Shown here: one piece after another, positions 61,493 through 64,000 of the stretch | How the letters are laid out: each line of letters begins with the position of its first letter | Position numbering within the stretch: position 1 is the first letter of the stretch | Source: Terrimesophilobacter sp038243605 | GTDB taxonomy: Bacteria > Actinomycetota > Actinomycetes > Actinomycetales > Microbacteriaceae | Assembly: GCA_038243605.1 (NCBI GenBank) | Contig: JBBSQX010000011.1 | Location: 28,905-92,904 of the forward strand | Length of the DNA stretch: 64,000 nt | Direction of reading: 5' to 3' | Translations under genes and position numbers: made by a program | The notes under the pieces: generated by a model | Seen by the model: the letters and a program-made list of their open reading frames with translations, nothing else | The model's database searches: none | What the model was told of the DNA's origin: nothing

Positions 61493-63133
61493 ATGACTGA
61501 AACAACCTTTGGCGCGCTCGGCGTGCCCACACCACTCGTTAACGCCCTTGACCGGGCCGGAATCACGAGTCCGTTCCCCATCCAAGAAGACACCCTTCCC
61601 GACACCCTTCGCGGGCGAGATGTTCTCGGCCGCGGCAAGACCGGCAGCGGTAAGACGCTGGCGTTCTCCATCCCCATGGTCGTCCGGCTCTCACAGGGCG
61701 GTCGCCCACAATCAGGTCGCCCGCGTGGCCTCATCCTTGCGCCGACCCGCGAGCTCGCCACCCAGATCACCGCGACCCTTGAGCCGCTGGCCGAGGTTTA
61801 CGGCATGAAGGTCACCACAATCTTCGGTGGCATCTCGCAGCAGCGTCAGGTCGCAGCACTCAAAGCTGGTGTCGACATTGTTGTTGCCTGCCCCGGCCGC
61901 CTTGAAGACCTCATGCAGCAGAAGTTCGTGAACCTTGACGCCGTCGAGATCACCGTGCTGGACGAAGCCGATCACATGGCCGACCTCGGCTTCCTGCCCG
62001 TCGTCACCCGCATCATGAGCAAGACTCCGGATGGCGGACAGCGTTTGCTGTTCTCCGCCACGCTAGATAACGGTGTTGACAAGATCGTCAACCGTTTCCT
62101 GCACAACGAGGTTCTGCACTCTGTCGATGATGTGACCAGCCACGTCGAAGCGATGACTCATCACGTGTTTGAGGTCAACGATGTCGAAGCCAAGCGCGAA
62201 CTCGTGCAGGCTCTCGCGTCTGGTACCGGCCGCCGCATCCTGTTCATGCGCACCAAGCACCACGCGAAGAAGCTTGCGCGTCAGCTCACCGATGCTGGAA
62301 TCCCCAGCGTCGACCTGCACGGAAACCTCTCGCAGCCGCAGCGTGACCGCAACCTCGCGACGTTCTCGTCGGGTGAAGCTCGCGTGCTTGTGGCGACGGA
62401 TGTTGCCGCCCGCGGGATCGACATCGGCGAGGTTGAACTCGTCGTACACGTTGACCCACCGGCCGAGCACAAGGCATACCTGCACCGCAGCGGTCGTACG
62501 GCTCGCGCCGGTAGCTCAGGTGACGTTGTCACGATCACGATTCCAGCTCAGAAGTCGGATGTCGCGGCGCTGCTGCGCAAGGCCGCCATCAGCGTGACGC
62601 CAGAGCGCGTCACGGTGAACTCTGCCTCCGTCATCGCACTCATCGGCCAGGCTGCCGCCTACGTGAAGCCAGTGCCCCGTGCTGCCGCGCCCGTGCGCGG
62701 ACAGTCACAGGGAGGGCGCTCACAGGGTGCAAACGCACAGCGCAAGCGCGAACGCCGCGACTTTGCCAGCGGAGCTGCTGGGCACGTTGCCGGCGGCCAT
62801 GCTGCCGGTAACCGCACTGGCGGTGGGCAGTCGGGCGAACGCCGCGACCGCTCCGGTCGACCCACAGCATCCGGCGCACCCCAGGGTGAGCGTGCTGGGC
62901 AGTCCCGCTCAGGTGGTGCCCGCACTGGCCAGTCCCACACCGGTGGCGCCCGCACAGGTCAATCCCACACTGGACAGCCGCGCACAGCGCAGGCCGGTGC
63001 GGCGAAGGCTGGGCAGCCCCGCTCCTCACGTGGATCCGGTGCGGCATCGTCGCGCGGGTTCACGAGCTACAGCACGTCGAGCTCAGCAGCATCCAGCGGC
63101 GAACGCCGCAGCGGTCGCCGCGCCCAGGGTTAA
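61493..63133 (+). CDS. DEAD-box ATP-dependent RNA helicase with repetitive basic tail
   Basis: This 546-residue helicase has all core motifs: FPIQEDTLP (Q), GKTGSGKT (I), PTRELATQ (Ia), DEADHM (II), FSATLD (III), and HRSGRTARAG (VI). It unwinds RNA duplexes in mRNA decay, ribosome assembly or cold adaptation. From about residue 400 to the end the tail is rich in Gly, Arg, Ser and Gln with tandem SGGARTGQSHTGG-type units, giving a basic, disordered RNA-binding region like those of DeaD/RhlE proteins. The 218-base region before it has no gene and could be a regulated leader, but I could not identify a specific element. A large palindrome follows 22 bases downstream. Confidence 0.95.
   Translation: MTETTFGALGVPTPLVNALDRAGITSPFPIQEDTLPDTLRGRDVLGRGKTGSGKTLAFSIPMVVRLSQGGRPQSGRPRGLILAPTRELATQITATLEPLAEVYGMKVTTIFGGISQQRQVAALKAGVDIVVACPGRLEDLMQQKFVNLDAVEITVLDEADHMADLGFLPVVTRIMSKTPDGGQRLLFSATLDNGVDKIVNRFLHNEVLHSVDDVTSHVEAMTHHVFEVNDVEAKRELVQALASGTGRRILFMRTKHHAKKLARQLTDAGIPSVDLHGNLSQPQRDRNLATFSSGEARVLVATDVAARGIDIGEVELVVHVDPPAEHKAYLHRSGRTARAGSSGDVVTITIPAQKSDVAALLRKAAISVTPERVTVNSASVIALIGQAAAYVKPVPRAAAPVRGQSQGGRSQGANAQRKRERRDFASGAAGHVAGGHAAGNRTGGGQSGERRDRSGRPTASGAPQGERAGQSRSGGARTGQSHTGGARTGQSHTGQPRTAQAGAAKAGQPRSSRGSGAASSRGFTSYSTSSSAASSGERRSGRRAQG
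62905..62990 (+). repeat. Tandem repeats encoding the helicase tail
   Basis: A unit near tcaggtggtgcccgcactgg recurs two to three times at about 33-bp steps, encoding GGARTGQSHT-type peptides. In-frame slippage would change tail length only. Confidence 0.6.
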
Positions 63134-63155
63134 CACGGGGCTAACTTCTTCACAC

Positions 63156-63210
63156 GAGAGGTCCCAAACTGCCCTTTCCGCGCCGCCGGAAGGGAAGTTT
63201 GGGACCTCTC
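63156..63210. repeat. 55-bp long palindrome after the helicase gene
   Basis: GAGAGGTCCCAAACT is perfectly inverted at the far end, and an inner CCCTTTCCG / CGGAAGGG pair continues the stem after one mismatch. About 24 pairs surround a five-base loop. There is no T-run on the plus side, so it may be a dispersed palindromic element or a strong mRNA 3' end. Confidence 0.8.
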
Positions 63211-63254
63211 ACTCATTCCATTCGCGAGTTACCGCGTGTAGAACCTGGCTGCAG

Positions 63255-63260
63255 TAGCCT
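63255..63260 (+). promoter_or_regulatory. Leaderless -10 box for GNAT gene
   Basis: TAGCCT is followed by six bases (cggagc) and then GTG at 63267. An alternative ATG at 63276 could use GGAG ten bases upstream. Confidence 0.4.
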
Positions 63261-63266
63261 CGGAGC

Positions 63267-63749
63267 GTGACCGCAATGATTCGTCGTGCCGTGCTTGCCG
63301 ACGCGGAGCAGATTGGCCCCGTGCACGCTCAGGTCTGGCGAGAGGCCTACCTCGGCATCCTTTCGGATGAGTGGATAGCGAATGTTTCGGATGCGGAGCG
63401 GGTCGAACGCTGGCACCTCATCCTTGGCGACCCCAACTCCGGGCAACAGTGGGTGGCTGAAGTCGACGGAAAGATCATCGGCTTCGCAGCATCCGGACCC
63501 CCGCGAGACGCCCACCCGATCAGGCAGCTCGAGCTCAAATCCATTTACCTTCTGCCCTCCCATGCTCACGCCGGGGTTGGCAGGACGCTCGCCACCGCGG
63601 CAATCGGTGATGCTCCCGCGTCGGTATGGCTCCTCGAAGCGAACCACCAGGCCGAGCTTTTCTACACAGCACTCGGGTTCTCACGCGACGGCGCACACGA
63701 TGTAATTGCGCATTGGGAGAACGTGCCAGAAATTCGGATGACTCGCTAA
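63267..63749 (+). CDS. GNAT-family N-acetyltransferase
   Basis: This is a 160-residue acetyltransferase of the Gcn5 type, from a GTG at 63267. The N-terminal IRRAVLADAEQIGPVHAQVWREAY is typical of motif C. The central LELKSIYLLPSHAHAGVGRTLA (motif A; the acetyl-CoA loop Q/RxxGxG is HAGVGR) and VWLLEANHQAELFYTALGF (motif B) complete the fold. The substrate is not predictable: similar proteins modify ribosomal proteins, amino sugars or antibiotics. It stands alone between two long palindromes. Confidence 0.85.
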   Translation: MTAMIRRAVLADAEQIGPVHAQVWREAYLGILSDEWIANVSDAERVERWHLILGDPNSGQQWVAEVDGKIIGFAASGPPRDAHPIRQLELKSIYLLPSHAHAGVGRTLATAAIGDAPASVWLLEANHQAELFYTALGFSRDGAHDVIAHWENVPEIRMTR

Positions 63750-63796
63750 CTCCCTAGCTGTGCAGAGCCCAGCCACTCACGCAAAGCCTCTCACGC

Positions 63797-63852
63797 TTGT
63801 GCGCACTTTTGGTCGACTTGCCGCTGTTCGTAACGACCAAAAGTGTGCACAA
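63797..63852. repeat. 19-bp inverted repeats around an 18-bp loop
   Basis: TTGTGCGCACTTTTGGTCG (63797-63815) is inverted at 63834-63852 with one mismatch. The stable stem could terminate transcription or mark an insertion or excision junction, because M23-like coding sequence begins right after it. Confidence 0.75.
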
Positions 63853-64000
63853 ACGCGCGGGCAGCGGGTGGGCCCGTACCGGGCAGGGGAATGATCTGGG
63901 CCTCTACGTCATCGTCGACCACCTGAACGGCTTTACGAGCGTCTACGGCCACTTGGCCAGCACGGCCCTTTTGGAGGAGTCGCAGCGTGCGCAGGAGGCC
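63845..64000 (+). pseudogene. Possible M23 (LytM-type) peptidase remnant, cut by window edge
   Basis: In the frame beginning GTG at 63845 the peptide contains DLGLYVIVDHLNGFTSVYGH, which matches the central block of M23 peptidoglycan endopeptidases (G-Y-V-hydrophobic-D-H-G-F-T-Y-H-L). The first zinc motif (HxxxD) that should lie upstream is absent, replaced by the palindrome. The end lies beyond the window. The opposite strand is also open here, so a minus-strand gene cannot be excluded. Confidence 0.35.

Noticed and set aside
1..64000. CRISPR arrays, rRNA, tRNA or insertion sequences
   Set aside because: No regularly spaced repeats, no conserved RNA gene blocks and no transposase-like protein were seen in reading the window.

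Overview
The window is high-GC DNA with dense, overlapping operons, GTG and TTG starts, several apparently leaderless promoters and an ESX-type (type VII) secretion locus. This points to an actinobacterium, most likely a Microbacteriaceae-like organism. The family assignment is an inference from protein style, not from a database search.

Layout. Positions 1-24114 hold a type VII secretion (T7SS) island. A minus-strand arm runs from a mycosin protease (18530) through two WXG100 genes, a 153-residue protein, a second mycosin, a glycine-rich putative substrate, EccD, a zinc-ribbon/RDD/FHA protein, the EccC ATPase, another FHA protein and a Ser/Thr kinase, to a giant Ig-like-repeat protein cut by the left edge. 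A divergent plus-strand arm encodes a second EccD, EccB and a third mycosin. A membrane FHA protein closes the island. No EccE or EccA was seen. Next come rpoC and rpoB (24379-31808, minus). rpoB is broken by an apparent one-base deletion near codon 120, and a good promoter lies upstream of it.

Positions 32030-36112 hold an agmatinase-family gene, a divergent spermidine-synthase-like gene, a lipoprotein sugar dehydrogenase and two overlapping crcB fluoride-channel genes. Positions 36164-42800 hold an acetamidase/formamidase operon with its own branched-chain-amino-acid-type ABC transporter and a divergent TetR regulator; a perfect 16-bp palindrome sits between them. Positions 42837-45746 hold small housekeeping-like genes (SprT-like, CGNR, DUF427, ComB-like) and a NYN-domain gene interrupted by an in-frame TGA and bracketed by two 40-bp repeats.

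Positions 45856-61274 form a hydroxyproline catabolic island. One arm carries a full set for trans-4-hydroxy-L-proline: 2-epimerase, three-subunit D-hydroxyproline dehydrogenase, pyrroline-hydroxycarboxylate deaminase and 2-oxoglutarate-semialdehyde dehydrogenase. It is followed upstream by a five-gene ABC transporter and a GntR/FCD regulator. A divergent pair of units adds an enolase-superfamily dehydratase, a second proline-racemase-like protein and an ornithine-cyclodeaminase-like reductase, a combination that fits 3-hydroxyproline use. Related palindromes (TAATATG-N3-CATATTA type) sit at three promoter regions and suggest one regulon.

The right end has a DEAD-box helicase with a repetitive basic tail, a large palindrome, a GNAT acetyltransferase, a second long inverted repeat and what looks like the remnant of an M23 peptidase. 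No rRNA, tRNA, CRISPR array or transposase was recognised.
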